64,000 nt of DNA from Kluyvera ascorbata_C (GCF_044197065.1 NZ_JBIQOI010000005.1:62001-126000); one strand, 5' to 3'. Counted from the stretch's first letter, positions 16,058 through 24,299 are shown. Notes: a model not told the origin generated them from the letters alone. Program-made: numbers and translations.

Positions 16058-17314
16058 ATGCCACGTCCGCTCAACAATACCGAAACCGACCTCACCGCCG
16101 ACAACCTGCTGCGCCTGCCTGCTGAATTTGGCTGCCCGGTATGGGTGTACGATGCGCAGATTATTCGCGCGCAGATTGCTAAGCTGCACAAGTTTGACGT
16201 GGTGCGTTTTGCCCAAAAAGCGTGCTCGAATATCCACATTCTGCGCCTGATGCGTGAGCAGGGTGTGAAGGTGGACTCCGTCTCATTAGGGGAAATTGAA
16301 CGTGCGCTGGTGGCCGGTTACGAAGCGGGTAAAGACGAGATCGTTTTTACCGCCGATACCATTGATGATGCGACGCTTGCCCGCGTGCATGAACTGCAAA
16401 TTCCGGTCAACGCTGGCTCTGTGGATATGCTGGAGCAGCTCGGCCAAATTTCTGCGGGCCATCGCGTATGGCTGCGCGTGAACCCGGGCTTTGGGCACGG
16501 CCACAGTCAGAAAACCAATACCGGCGGCGAAAACAGCAAGCACGGCATCTGGTATAGCGATCTTCCGGCGGCCCTTGAGGTGATCCAGCGCTATGAGCTG
16601 AAGCTGGTGGGCATTCATATGCACATTGGCTCCGGCGTAGACTATGGTCACCTGGAGCAGGTATGCGGTGCGATGGTGCGTCAGGTGATTGAATTTGGTC
16701 AGGATCTTGAGGCGATCTCCGCGGGTGGTGGCTTATCCATTCCGTATCGCGAAGGGGAAGAGGCGATCGATACCGATCATTACTTCGGCCTGTGGAACGC
16801 CGCGCGTGAGCAGATTGCGAAACACCTGGGGCATCCGGTCAAGCTGGAGCTGGAGCCCGGTCGTTTCCTGGTGGCGGAATCCGGCGTGCTGGTGGCGCAG
16901 GTGCGCAGTGTGAAGGAGATGGGCAGCCGTCACTTTGTGCTGATTGACGCTGGCTTTAACGATCTGATGCGCCCGGCGATGTACGGCAGCTATCACCATA
17001 TTTCCGCGCTGGCGGGTGATGGTCGTGCGCTGGATGCAGCACCGCAAATTGAAACCGTCGTGGCCGGGCCGCTGTGTGAATCGGGCGATGTCTTTACCCA
17101 GCAGGAGGGCGGCAAAGTAGAAACGCGTCTGCTGCCTGCGGTGGTGCCAGGGGATTATCTGGTGCTGCACGATACCGGCGCGTACGGCGCATCGATGTCG
17201 TCGAACTACAACAGCCGTCCGCTGCTGCCTGAAGTGCTGTTTGATAACGGCGTGGCGAAGTTGATTCGTCGTCGTCAGACGATTGAAGAGCTGCTGGCGC
17301 TGGAGCTTATCTGA
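16058..17314 (+). CDS. lysA: Diaminopimelate decarboxylase
   Basis: PLP-dependent cytoplasmic enzyme (418 residues) that decarboxylates meso-diaminopimelate to L-lysine, the last step of lysine synthesis. It has the fold III alanine-racemase-type barrel. Lys54 (FAQKACSN) binds PLP; the phosphate-binding glycine loop is SAGGGLSIPY; substrate-binding motifs ELEPGRFLVAE and GPLCESGDVF are present. It is divergent from its activator gene lysR. A REP element directly follows, separating it from the converging LacI-type gene. Confidence 0.97.
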   Translation: MPRPLNNTETDLTADNLLRLPAEFGCPVWVYDAQIIRAQIAKLHKFDVVRFAQKACSNIHILRLMREQGVKVDSVSLGEIERALVAGYEAGKDEIVFTADTIDDATLARVHELQIPVNAGSVDMLEQLGQISAGHRVWLRVNPGFGHGHSQKTNTGGENSKHGIWYSDLPAALEVIQRYELKLVGIHMHIGSGVDYGHLEQVCGAMVRQVIEFGQDLEAISAGGGLSIPYREGEEAIDTDHYFGLWNAAREQIAKHLGHPVKLELEPGRFLVAESGVLVAQVRSVKEMGSRHFVLIDAGFNDLMRPAMYGSYHHISALAGDGRALDAAPQIETVVAGPLCESGDVFTQQEGGKVETRLLPAVVPGDYLVLHDTGAYGASMSSNYNSRPLLPEVLFDNGVAKLIRRRQTIEELLALELI

Positions 17315-17320
17315 GGGAAT

Positions 17321-17393
17321 GCCCGATGGCGCTACGCTTATCGGGCCTACGGGGATGTAGGCCGGATAAGGTGCTTGCGCCGCCATCCGGCAT
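17321..17393. repeat. REP element pair
   Basis: Two REP units (GCCCGATGGCGC through CTTATCGGGC, then GGCCGGATAAG through GCCATCCGGC) lie between the convergent ends of lysA and the LacI-type regulator and fill nearly the whole gap. Confidence 0.85.
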
Positions 17394-17394
17394 G

Positions 17395-18405
17395 TTATTT
17401 GTAATACGGCCCCGTCGTCACCGAATCGCGCAATACCAGCGTGCCGGTAAACGGCGGGATCGTCTCGATCTCTTCCCCACTTGCCAGCTTAATGGCCTGA
17501 TCGATAGCGGTAACGATCATATTATCGATCGGCAGATAAACCGTAGAGAGCCCCGGCTCCAGCCACTTAGCGCTAGGCGCATCATCAAAACCAAACAGTG
17601 AAATATCCTGCGGAATCCGAAGCCCCGCCTGATGTAGCGCCTTTGACGCGCCAAGCGCCATATCGTCGTTACAGGCAAAGAGGGCGCTGAACGTCACTTT
17701 CTCTTTCAACAACGCATTGCACATGTCATAGCCGCAGTTCATGGTGGAGTCACCGTGCTTCACTTTCGCCGGATCCCACGCAATACCGTTTTGCTCCAGT
17801 GCCCGGCGATAGCCCTGTAAACGTGCTTTACCGGTTGGCGTATGGATAGGAACGGTGATACAGGCGATATCCCGATGTCCTTGAGAAATCAGGTATTCCA
17901 CTGCCTGAAACGCCGCGTCCTGCTGTTCGAAGAAGACGCAGCGTTCGCGTGCCTGGCTGACGTCACGGTTAATAACAACCAGCGGCATCGGCGTGCTGTT
18001 CACCAACGACATAATAGCCTTTTCGCTCATATGGCGGGTGTAGAGGACGATGGCATCGCACTGGCGGTCGGCCAGCATCTGCACTGCCTGCTCCTCGCGT
18101 TCGGGCGTGTCGTGGCCGTCGGTGACGATAAGCTGTTTACCCCACGCTTCCGTCTGGCGGGAAGCCTGCTGAAGCAGGCGACCAAAGTAGAAACCATCAA
18201 AGGTGGAAACCACCAGGCCAATGCTGTTGCTGGTGCGGTTTGCCAATGAACGCGCCAGGAAGTTGGGGCGGTAGCCTAACTCTTCCATTGCTTTGAACAC
18301 CTGCTGACGGGTGCTCTCTTTAACCTGACCAGTACCATTCAGCACGCGAGAAACCGTCGCTTTCGAGACGCCTGCGCGTATTGATACATCCAGCATTGTT
18401 GCCAT
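17395..18405 (-). CDS. LacI/GalR-family repressor of the adjacent glucoside operon (AscG-like)
   Basis: DNA-binding repressor (336 residues). The LacI helix-turn-helix and hinge are MLDVSIRAGVSKATVSRVLN (residues 4-23) and YRPNFLARSLANRTSNSIGLV. The periplasmic-binding-protein-like ligand domain follows, with LFACNDDMALGA and ISLFGFDD. It resembles E. coli AscG but is not close enough to borrow the name. I place the start at ATG 18405 (AGGGAT site seven bases ahead); the open frame continues 32 codons upstream without support. It faces the EIIC/GH1 operon across a 302-base gap that carries three copies of a TGGNATNCCA palindrome, the likely operators. Its inducer is probably a phosphorylated beta-glucoside. 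Confidence 0.85.
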   Translation of the reverse strand: MATMLDVSIRAGVSKATVSRVLNGTGQVKESTRQQVFKAMEELGYRPNFLARSLANRTSNSIGLVVSTFDGFYFGRLLQQASRQTEAWGKQLIVTDGHDTPEREEQAVQMLADRQCDAIVLYTRHMSEKAIMSLVNSTPMPLVVINRDVSQARERCVFFEQQDAAFQAVEYLISQGHRDIACITVPIHTPTGKARLQGYRRALEQNGIAWDPAKVKHGDSTMNCGYDMCNALLKEKVTFSALFACNDDMALGASKALHQAGLRIPQDISLFGFDDAPSAKWLEPGLSTVYLPIDNMIVTAIDQAIKLASGEEIETIPPFTGTLVLRDSVTTGPYYK

Positions 18406-18543
18406 TGTTAATCCCTGAGACTTCGTGATAGCCCGCAGTTTATCACAGACATTCATCGGTGATATGAACTCCACAGAGGATAAAAAACCTATCGCGATCA
18501 CGCTTTTGCAGTTAATCGTCGTAAAAAACCAGTTTCAATCATG

Positions 18544-18553
18544 TGGCATGCCA
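18544..18553. promoter_or_regulatory. Operator O1 of the LacI-type repressor (candidate)
   Basis: TGGCATGCCA is a perfect palindrome, most distant of three related sites from the EIIC gene. Its centre is 32 bases from O2, about three helical turns. Confidence 0.6.
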
Positions 18554-18575
18554 ATAACCCTACTGTTTTTGTTTT

Positions 18576-18585
18576 TGGAATACCA
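18576..18585. promoter_or_regulatory. Operator O2 of the LacI-type repressor (candidate)
   Basis: TGGAATACCA, preceded by a T-run. It is the least symmetrical of the three sites. Its centre is 63 bases from that of O3, about six helical turns. Confidence 0.55.
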
Positions 18586-18595
18586 GATTGGAGGT

Positions 18596-18611
18596 TGGGA
18601 GTTAAATCACA
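18596..18611. promoter_or_regulatory. Candidate CRP site of the glucoside operon
   Basis: TGGGA, six bases, TCACA: nine of ten consensus bases with the correct spacing. It lies between O2 and O3. If a GATTAT-like -10 at about 18629-18634 is used, the site is centred about 40 bases upstream of the start, a class II position. Confidence 0.45.
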
Positions 18612-18635
18612 GAACTTTTCAGCGATGATGATTAT

Positions 18636-18651
18636 TTTTGGCATACCAAAA
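18636..18651. promoter_or_regulatory. Operator O3 of the LacI-type repressor (candidate)
   Basis: TTTTGGCATACCAAAA is the most extended site, symmetrical except at the centre. It lies 57 bases upstream of the EIIC start and probably overlaps the transcription start. Confidence 0.65.
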
Positions 18652-18707
18652 GGTGTTTGGCTGTACACCGAATGCGCGATAAAGCCCTTAAACTTGAGGT
18701 ACTTTCT

Positions 18708-20045
18708 ATGGCATTGCAGGAAAAATTGATCGATTCGCTGGGGAGTTTCGCCACGAAATTCAACAGCTATCGCTACATCATGGCGATCAAACACGCCTTT
18801 ATTACGCTGATGCCGGTGATCATCGTCGGTGCCTTCTCTGTCTTGATCTCCAACATGGTTCTGGATCCCAAAAACGGCCTCGCCAGCTTCCAGTCGCTAT
18901 CGTTCCTGGCTGAACTTAAGCCGATCACCGGGGCAATCAACTACGCGACGCTGAACTTTCTCAACATTGGCGCCGTGTTTCTTATCGGTATCGAGCTGGG
19001 GCGCATCAACGGTATTAAGACGCTGTTCCCCGGCCTGCTGGCGGTTATCTGCTTTATCTGCGTTACGCCGACAACCGTACAGATGATGGTTGATGGTCAA
19101 ATGCATGAGGTAAAAGATGTGCTGCTGCGCCAGTTCTCTGATACCCGTAGCCTGTTCCTTGGCATGTTTATCGCCATTCTGTCCGTCGAGATCTACTGCT
19201 GGCTGGAAACGCGCAACGGGCTGAAGATCAAAATGCCGGACACCGTGCCGCCAAACGTCGCGGCCTCGTTTTCGGCGCTGATCCCCGCGATCATCACCGT
19301 CACCGCGATCGCCACCTTCGGTTTTATCTTCCATCAGTTGACCGGCATGTACCTTTACGATGCGGTATACCAGGTCGTGCAGCAGCCGCTGGAGCGGGTG
19401 ATGCAGAGCTTACCGGGGATCCTGCTACTGATGTTTGTGGCGCAGATTTTCTGGGTGATTGGGATCCACGGCAACCAGATGATCAAACCCATTCGCGAAC
19501 CGCTGCTGCTGGGGGCGATTACCGTCAACATGAGTGCGTTTGAGCAGGGTAAAGAGGTGCCGAATATCATCACCATGCCGTTCTGGGATGTTTATATGAG
19601 CATTGGTGGTTCAGGCCTGACCATCGGGCTGCTCATTGCCGTGATGATTGCGACGAAACGTAAAGAGATGAAAGAGATAGCCAAGCTGTCAATTGGCCCG
19701 GGAATTTTCAATATCAACGAACCGGTTATCTTCGGGATGCCTATCATGCTCAACCCGATTCTGGCTATTCCGTTCATCATCACTCCGCTGGTAACCGGCA
19801 GTATCGGCTATTTTGCCACCGTCACCGGGTTTGCTGGTAAAGCGGTGGTGATGGTGCCGTGGACGACGCCGCCGTTGATCAACGCCTGGCTCTCAACCGC
19901 TGGCTCAATGGGGGCGGTGGTTACCCAACTGATTTGCATTGTCGTGGCGGTGCTGATTTACCTGCCGTTCGTCAAAATTGCATCCCGCCGCGCCGAGATT
20001 TCCGAGCGTCTGGCGGAAAAAGCACCGGCTACCGATAACCTTTGA
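18708..20045 (+). CDS. PTS EIIC, lactose/cellobiose family
   Basis: Inner-membrane sugar channel (445 residues, about ten membrane helices) of the ChbC/CelB type, which transports beta-glucosides while they are phosphorylated by a partner IIB. The conserved sugar-site segment INEPVIFGMPIMLNP is present, as is IHGNQMIKP. I place the start at ATG 18708, with GAGG eight bases ahead and a family-typical N-terminus (MALQEKLIDSLGSFATKF); an in-frame ATG 17 codons upstream lacks a ribosome-binding site. No IIA or IIB domain is fused or encoded nearby, so those must come from another locus such as chb. It overlaps the Shine-Dalgarno of the following GH1 gene. The substrate is not certain. Confidence 0.88.
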   Translation: MALQEKLIDSLGSFATKFNSYRYIMAIKHAFITLMPVIIVGAFSVLISNMVLDPKNGLASFQSLSFLAELKPITGAINYATLNFLNIGAVFLIGIELGRINGIKTLFPGLLAVICFICVTPTTVQMMVDGQMHEVKDVLLRQFSDTRSLFLGMFIAILSVEIYCWLETRNGLKIKMPDTVPPNVAASFSALIPAIITVTAIATFGFIFHQLTGMYLYDAVYQVVQQPLERVMQSLPGILLLMFVAQIFWVIGIHGNQMIKPIREPLLLGAITVNMSAFEQGKEVPNIITMPFWDVYMSIGGSGLTIGLLIAVMIATKRKEMKEIAKLSIGPGIFNINEPVIFGMPIMLNPILAIPFIITPLVTGSIGYFATVTGFAGKAVVMVPWTTPPLINAWLSTAGSMGAVVTQLICIVVAVLIYLPFVKIASRRAEISERLAEKAPATDNL

Positions 20046-20052
20046 GGATGCT

Positions 20053-21480
20053 ATGAGCATAAAACGGATGACCATTCCCGATGACTTTATTCTCGGGGCC
20101 GCGGCTTCGGCCTGGCAGACGGAAGGCTGGAGCGGGAAGAAACCAGGGCAGGATTCCTGGCCCGATCTCTGGTACAAAAACGATCGCCACGTCTGGCACA
20201 ACGGCTACGGCCCGGCGGTTGCCACCGATTTCATCAACCGCTTTCGTGAAGACGTGCAGTTGATGAAGCTGGCTGGGCTGACCCACTACCGCACCTCGAT
20301 CAACTGGTCACGCTTTTTAACCGATTACGATGCGGTGACCGTTGATGAAGCGTATGCCGCCTATTACGACCAGCTTTTTGATGAACTGCTGGCCAACGGC
20401 ATTGAGCCGATGATCTGCCTTGAACACTATGAGCTACCGGGCTACCTGCTGGAACAGTACGGCGGCTGGGGCTCGAAAAAGGTGGTCGAGCTCTACGTGC
20501 GCTACGTTGAGCAGGTATTTGCCCGCTATCACCACAAGGTCACGCGCTGGTTTACGTTTAACGAGCCGATTGTGGTGCAGACCCGCGTGTATCTGGACGC
20601 GCTGCGCTGGCCGTATGAACAAAATACGGGGAAATGGATGCAGTGGAACCACCACAAGGTGCTGGCCACGGCGAAAGTGGTGAAGTTGTTCCGCGAGAAA
20701 GGCTACCCGGGAACCGTGGGCTGCATTCTTAACCCTGAAGTGACCTATCCGCGTTCTCATGCCGCTCACGACCAGCGTGCGGCCGAGGTGTATGACCTGT
20801 TCTACAACCGCGTATTCCTCGACCCGCTGGTGCACGGTACTTATCCTGCTGAGCTTTTCACGTTGCTGGAGAAGCACGGGGTCACCTGGGACTATCACGC
20901 CGATGAACTGGCGATTATCCGTGACAATACGGTCGATGAACTGGGCATTAACCTCTATTACCCCCACAGGGTAAAAGCGCCATCACGTGCCTGGCACCCG
21001 GATACGCCGTTCCATCCGGCCTGGTACTACGAGCCGTTTGAACTGCCGGGTCGTAAGATGAACAACTCGCGCGGCTGGGAAATTTACCCGCAGATTGTCT
21101 ATGACATGGCGATGCGTATCAAAAACGACTATCGCAATATTCCATGGTTTGTCGCTGAAAGCGGCATGGGCGTGGAAAATGAAGGCCAGTTCCGTAACGC
21201 CGACGGTGTGATTGCCGATGACTATCGAATCCGTTTTATCAGCGAGCACCTGTGGCAGACGCTGCGGGCGAAAGAAGACGGGGCTAACTGCCATGGCTAT
21301 ATGCTGTGGGCGTTTACCGACAACGTCTCGCCGATGAACGCTTTTAAAAACCGCTATGGGCTGATTGAAATCGACCTCGACAACGACCGCGCGCGGCGGC
21401 CAAAAGCCTCTGCCAACTGGTTCCGCCAGCTACGGGACAGCCGCGAGTTGGTGGTGGATATCGATGATGAATGGCGCTAA
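20053..21480 (+). CDS. 6-phospho-beta-glucosidase, glycoside hydrolase family 1
   Basis: Cytoplasmic retaining glycosidase (475 residues) predicted to hydrolyse phosphorylated beta-glucosides delivered by the EIIC encoded upstream. The acid/base is Glu171 (WFTFNEPI) and the nucleophile Glu369 (FVAESGMG). SPMNAFKNRYG near the C-terminus supplies the Ser/Lys/Tyr pattern that binds the 6-phosphate in this subgroup. The nucleophile motif is AESG rather than the commoner TENG. The start is ATG 20053, eight bases after the EIIC stop, with GAGG overlapping that stop; a longer open frame into the EIIC gene is rejected. Cellobiose-6-phosphate, arbutin or salicin phosphates are all possible substrates. 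Confidence 0.9.
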   Translation: MSIKRMTIPDDFILGAAASAWQTEGWSGKKPGQDSWPDLWYKNDRHVWHNGYGPAVATDFINRFREDVQLMKLAGLTHYRTSINWSRFLTDYDAVTVDEAYAAYYDQLFDELLANGIEPMICLEHYELPGYLLEQYGGWGSKKVVELYVRYVEQVFARYHHKVTRWFTFNEPIVVQTRVYLDALRWPYEQNTGKWMQWNHHKVLATAKVVKLFREKGYPGTVGCILNPEVTYPRSHAAHDQRAAEVYDLFYNRVFLDPLVHGTYPAELFTLLEKHGVTWDYHADELAIIRDNTVDELGINLYYPHRVKAPSRAWHPDTPFHPAWYYEPFELPGRKMNNSRGWEIYPQIVYDMAMRIKNDYRNIPWFVAESGMGVENEGQFRNADGVIADDYRIRFISEHLWQTLRAKEDGANCHGYMLWAFTDNVSPMNAFKNRYGLIEIDLDNDRARRPKASANWFRQLRDSRELVVDIDDEWR

Positions 21481-21527
21481 TTTTTGCTAAGATAGCGCCG
21501 ATATTCGCATAACGTACAGGTGATATT

Positions 21528-22301
21528 GTGGAGAAGGCTACCGTCCCGCCGGAAAAGAAACCCTATCAGGAGATTGGCGATGATTTGCGCGCTCAGATTA
21601 TGCAGGGCCGCTATCCCGTCGGGTCGCGTCTGCCGCCAGAACGCAATATCGCCGAAACCTACGGCGTTAGCCGCACCATCGTGCGTGAAGCGCTGCTGAT
21701 GCTGGAACTACAGGGAACGGTGGATATCCGCCAGGGGTCCGGCGTGTATGTGATGCGCATTCCACAGGAATGCGACGGTGGGGAAGAGCGGATGCTGAGT
21801 AGCGACATTGGCCCGTTTGAAATTCTGCAGGCACGCCAACTGCTGGAGAGCAACATCGCCGCCTTCGCCGCGAAGATGGCAACCCGCGCGGATATCGATA
21901 ACCTTAAACAGATTATTGAGCAAGAGCAGCGCGCTATTGCACTGAATGATACCAGCCAGGACAACGGCCGCCTGTTCCATCTGGTGCTGGCGGGAGCCAC
22001 GCAAAACCAAATGTTGCTGTCGACCATTGAACGCGTCTGGATCCAGATGGACAGCAGCCCGCTGTGGCAACAGTTCAATGCCCATATTGCCAGTCGCACC
22101 TACCGGCTGAAGTGGCTCGGAGACCGCCAGACCATCCTCGCCGCACTGCGTCGCCGCGATGTGATGGGAGCCTGGCAGGCGATGGGGCAACACCTTGAGA
22201 ACGTCAAAAATAGCCTGATGGAGCTGTCTGACGAAGACGCGCCGGATTTTGACGGCTATCTGTTTGATTCGGTGCCCATCTTCCAGGGAAAATTAATGTG
22301 A
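21528..22301 (+). CDS. GntR-family (FadR subfamily) regulator, UxuR-like
   Basis: Transcription factor of 257 residues. The winged helix-turn-helix lies at about residues 10-78 (YQEIGDDLRAQIMQGRYPVG, then RNIAETYGVSRTIVREALLM). The all-helical FCD ligand domain contains ARQLLESNIAAFAA and FHLVLAGATQNQ. It resembles E. coli UxuR, including the closing FDGYLFDSVP, so a sugar-acid ligand is plausible. GTG start with AGG seven bases ahead. It is 47 bases downstream of the GH1 gene and shares a 4-base overlap with the acetyltransferase gene. Its target is not evident, and it may control itself and the acetyltransferase rather than the glucoside genes. Confidence 0.85.
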   Translation: MEKATVPPEKKPYQEIGDDLRAQIMQGRYPVGSRLPPERNIAETYGVSRTIVREALLMLELQGTVDIRQGSGVYVMRIPQECDGGEERMLSSDIGPFEILQARQLLESNIAAFAAKMATRADIDNLKQIIEQEQRAIALNDTSQDNGRLFHLVLAGATQNQMLLSTIERVWIQMDSSPLWQQFNAHIASRTYRLKWLGDRQTILAALRRRDVMGAWQAMGQHLENVKNSLMELSDEDAPDFDGYLFDSVPIFQGKLM

Positions 22302-22777
22302 CTATCTTGCCACTGCACGCTTGCCCGCAGTTTGCCGGTCAGGTGACCGACTGGCTGTGGCACGCTTTTGGGGGGAAAGGCCTGTCACGCGCCTTTTTTG
22401 CCAGCATCATCGAACATAGCCAGAGCGCCGGCGCGCTGCCGCTGACCTTTATTGCTGTTGAAGATGAGAAAGTGATGGGAACCGTAGGTCTATGGCGCTG
22501 TGACTTAATTAGCCGTCAGGATCTGTGGCCGTGGATGGCGGCACTGTATGTCGCGCCAGAAGCGCGCGGCTGTGGCCTGGCGGGCCAGCTTCAGCGGCAC
22601 GTGATGGCCTATGCCGCAAAACAAGGGTTTACGCAGTTGCACCTCTATTCGGCTTGCCGGGATTTTTATGAACGTTTCGGTTGGCAGTACATCGGCGATG
22701 CCCTGGATTATCCGGACACCACCGTACATCTTTATCGCTACGACTTAACCTCTTCCGCAGGCGAACTCACCGAGTGA
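22298..22777 (+). CDS. GNAT-family N-acetyltransferase
   Basis: Acetyl-CoA-dependent acetyltransferase (159 residues). The acetyl-CoA loop is ALYVAPEARGCGLAGQL and the C-terminal part has LYSACRDFYERFGW, both usual in the family. The GTG start overlaps the regulator's stop (ATGTGA), with AGGGAA upstream, so the two are translationally coupled. The last 40 bases overlap the 3' end of galR on the other strand. The substrate is unknown; nothing in the neighbourhood pins it down. Confidence 0.82.
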   Translation: MTILPLHACPQFAGQVTDWLWHAFGGKGLSRAFFASIIEHSQSAGALPLTFIAVEDEKVMGTVGLWRCDLISRQDLWPWMAALYVAPEARGCGLAGQLQRHVMAYAAKQGFTQLHLYSACRDFYERFGWQYIGDALDYPDTTVHLYRYDLTSSAGELTE

Positions 22778-23754
22778 CGGCGTACCAGCGTCGGGCTGAA
22801 CAGATGGGTGATATCCGGTAACGGACGCTTTTCTGCCAGCGCCAGCGCCAGCTCCGCAGCCTGCGTAGCCATGGTGACAATCGGATAACGGATGGTAGTC
22901 AGTCGCGGACGTACATAGCGGGAAACCAACACATCATCAAAGCCAATCAGCGAAATTTCCTGCGGTACATCGATACCGTTATCGTTGAGCACGCCCATCG
23001 CGCCCGCGGCCATTGAGTCGTTATAGCAGGCCACCGCGGTAAACTGCTTGCCGCGGCCAAGCAGTTCGGTCATTGCCTGTTCACCACCGCTCTCGTCCGG
23101 CTCGGCGAAGGTCACCAGTCGCTCATTGCACGGCAGTCCGCTCTCTTTAAGCGCATCGTAGTAGCCCTGCAGGCGGTCTTCCGCATCCGAAATGGTATGG
23201 TTTGAGCAAATATAGCCAATGCGGGTATGGCCCTGTTGGATCAGATGGCGGGTGGCGAGCCAGGCGCCGTAGCGGTCATCCAGCGCCACGCAGCGCTTTT
23301 CAAAGCCGGGCAGAATGCGGTTTATCAGCACCATACCGGGGATTTGCTTCATTAAATCTGCCAGCTCGGCGTCAGGGATAAGCTTGGCGTGCACGACCAG
23401 CGCCGCACAGCGATGGCGGATAAGCTGCTCAATGGCCTGACGTTCTTTGGTTTCGTTATGGTAGCCGTTGCCGATCAGTAAAAAATTTCCGGTGTTGTAG
23501 GCCACATGCTCCACGGCTTTGACCATGGCGCCGAAAAAGGGGTCGGATACATCGCCTACCACCAGGCCGACGGTTTCGGTCGACTGCTGGGCCAGCGCGC
23601 GCGCGTTGGCGTTGGGATGATAGCTAAGCGTTTCCATGGCGGTGGAGACCGCCAGGCGCGAGGCATCGCTGGCTTTAGGGGAGTTGTTGATGACGCGGGA
23701 TACGGTGGCGACGGAGACGCCTGCAAGCCGGGCCACATCTTTTATTGTCGCCAT
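22738..23754 (-). CDS. galR: Galactose repressor GalR
   Basis: LacI-family repressor (338 residues) of the galactose regulon. The helix-turn-helix is TIKDVARLAGVSVATVSRVI, and the ligand domain has VACYNDSMAAGAMG and ISLIGFDDVLVSRYV. It matches E. coli GalR closely apart from the last few residues. Genomic position supports the name: in E. coli galR also borders the omr sRNAs and aas. A GalR-type operator lies 25 bases upstream of the start, consistent with autoregulation. Its 3' end overlaps the converging acetyltransferase gene by 40 bases. Confidence 0.96.
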   Translation of the reverse strand: MATIKDVARLAGVSVATVSRVINNSPKASDASRLAVSTAMETLSYHPNANARALAQQSTETVGLVVGDVSDPFFGAMVKAVEHVAYNTGNFLLIGNGYHNETKERQAIEQLIRHRCAALVVHAKLIPDAELADLMKQIPGMVLINRILPGFEKRCVALDDRYGAWLATRHLIQQGHTRIGYICSNHTISDAEDRLQGYYDALKESGLPCNERLVTFAEPDESGGEQAMTELLGRGKQFTAVACYNDSMAAGAMGVLNDNGIDVPQEISLIGFDDVLVSRYVRPRLTTIRYPIVTMATQAAELALALAEKRPLPDITHLFSPTLVRRHSVSSPAEEVKS

Positions 23755-23778
23755 AATCTGCCTTAATCAAAATTCTGA

Positions 23779-23794
23779 GGGTAAACGCTTACAC
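23779..23794. promoter_or_regulatory. GalR operator in the galR promoter
   Basis: On the minus strand GTGTAAGCGTTTACCC fits the GalR/GalS consensus GTGNAANCGNTTNCAC except at one position. It lies just upstream of galR, so binding should repress galR itself. Confidence 0.7.
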
Positions 23795-24011
23795 CACAAC
23801 AGTGTTACGGAAATCCCCGTGCTATTCAAGGATGGCGGTGTGGTGAATTGCACAATTATGATGCAGAGGTGACATTATCAGGAAAAGTTACACCGCATGG
23901 CGCTCAACCTTGCAACGAAACGCGAGAATTCAAATGTTTGCTTACACTTTGCGAAATGCTGTTGCGAATGTCTGCTGGAGAACGCGTTAGGCGACTTGCT
24001 AATCTGATTAT

Positions 24012-24095
24012 CCCAGAGGTATTGATAGGTGAAGTCGCCCCACAAGGTTGACCACTTGATTACACCAACCTGCGCAGATGCGCAGGTTTTTTTTT
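24012..24095 (+). ncRNA. omrB: OmrB small regulatory RNA
   Basis: Hfq-dependent sRNA of about 84 bases. The 5' seed CCCAGAGGTATTGATAGGTG matches E. coli OmrB and is the part that pairs with targets such as outer-membrane-protein and curli-regulator mRNAs. The 3' end is the hairpin CCTGCGC-AGAT-GCGCAGG followed by nine T. It is transcribed towards aas and is the galR-proximal copy, as in E. coli. Just upstream is TAATCTGATTAT, a plausible -10 region. OmpR activation is known for the family; I did not locate its site with confidence. Confidence 0.95.
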
Positions 24096-24209
24096 GCCTC
24101 ACGCCCGCCTGTTACAGTTCCCGACAATCGCAATACCTCGTTTCATTTGCGCTCATTCTCTTGCGCTTTTCCGCTGGTTGCAGGCTATGGAGGGCGCGAC
24201 AATAGCTGT

Positions 24210-24299
24210 CCCAGAGGTATTGATTGGTGAATGTTTCATGGTACGCCTTGCGTACTTCATCACTTACACCGACCTGCGCAGATGCGCAGGTTTTTTTTT
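24210..24299 (+). ncRNA. omrA: OmrA small regulatory RNA
   Basis: Second, tandem sRNA of about 90 bases. It has the same 5' seed as OmrB with one change (CCCAGAGGTATTGATTGGTG) and the same terminator hairpin CCTGCGC-AGAT-GCGCAGG with a T-run. The middle differs: it carries a small hairpin GTACGCCTTGCGTAC not found in OmrB. It is 114 bases from OmrB and 81 from aas. Order galR-omrB-omrA-aas is the same as in E. coli. Confidence 0.95.
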
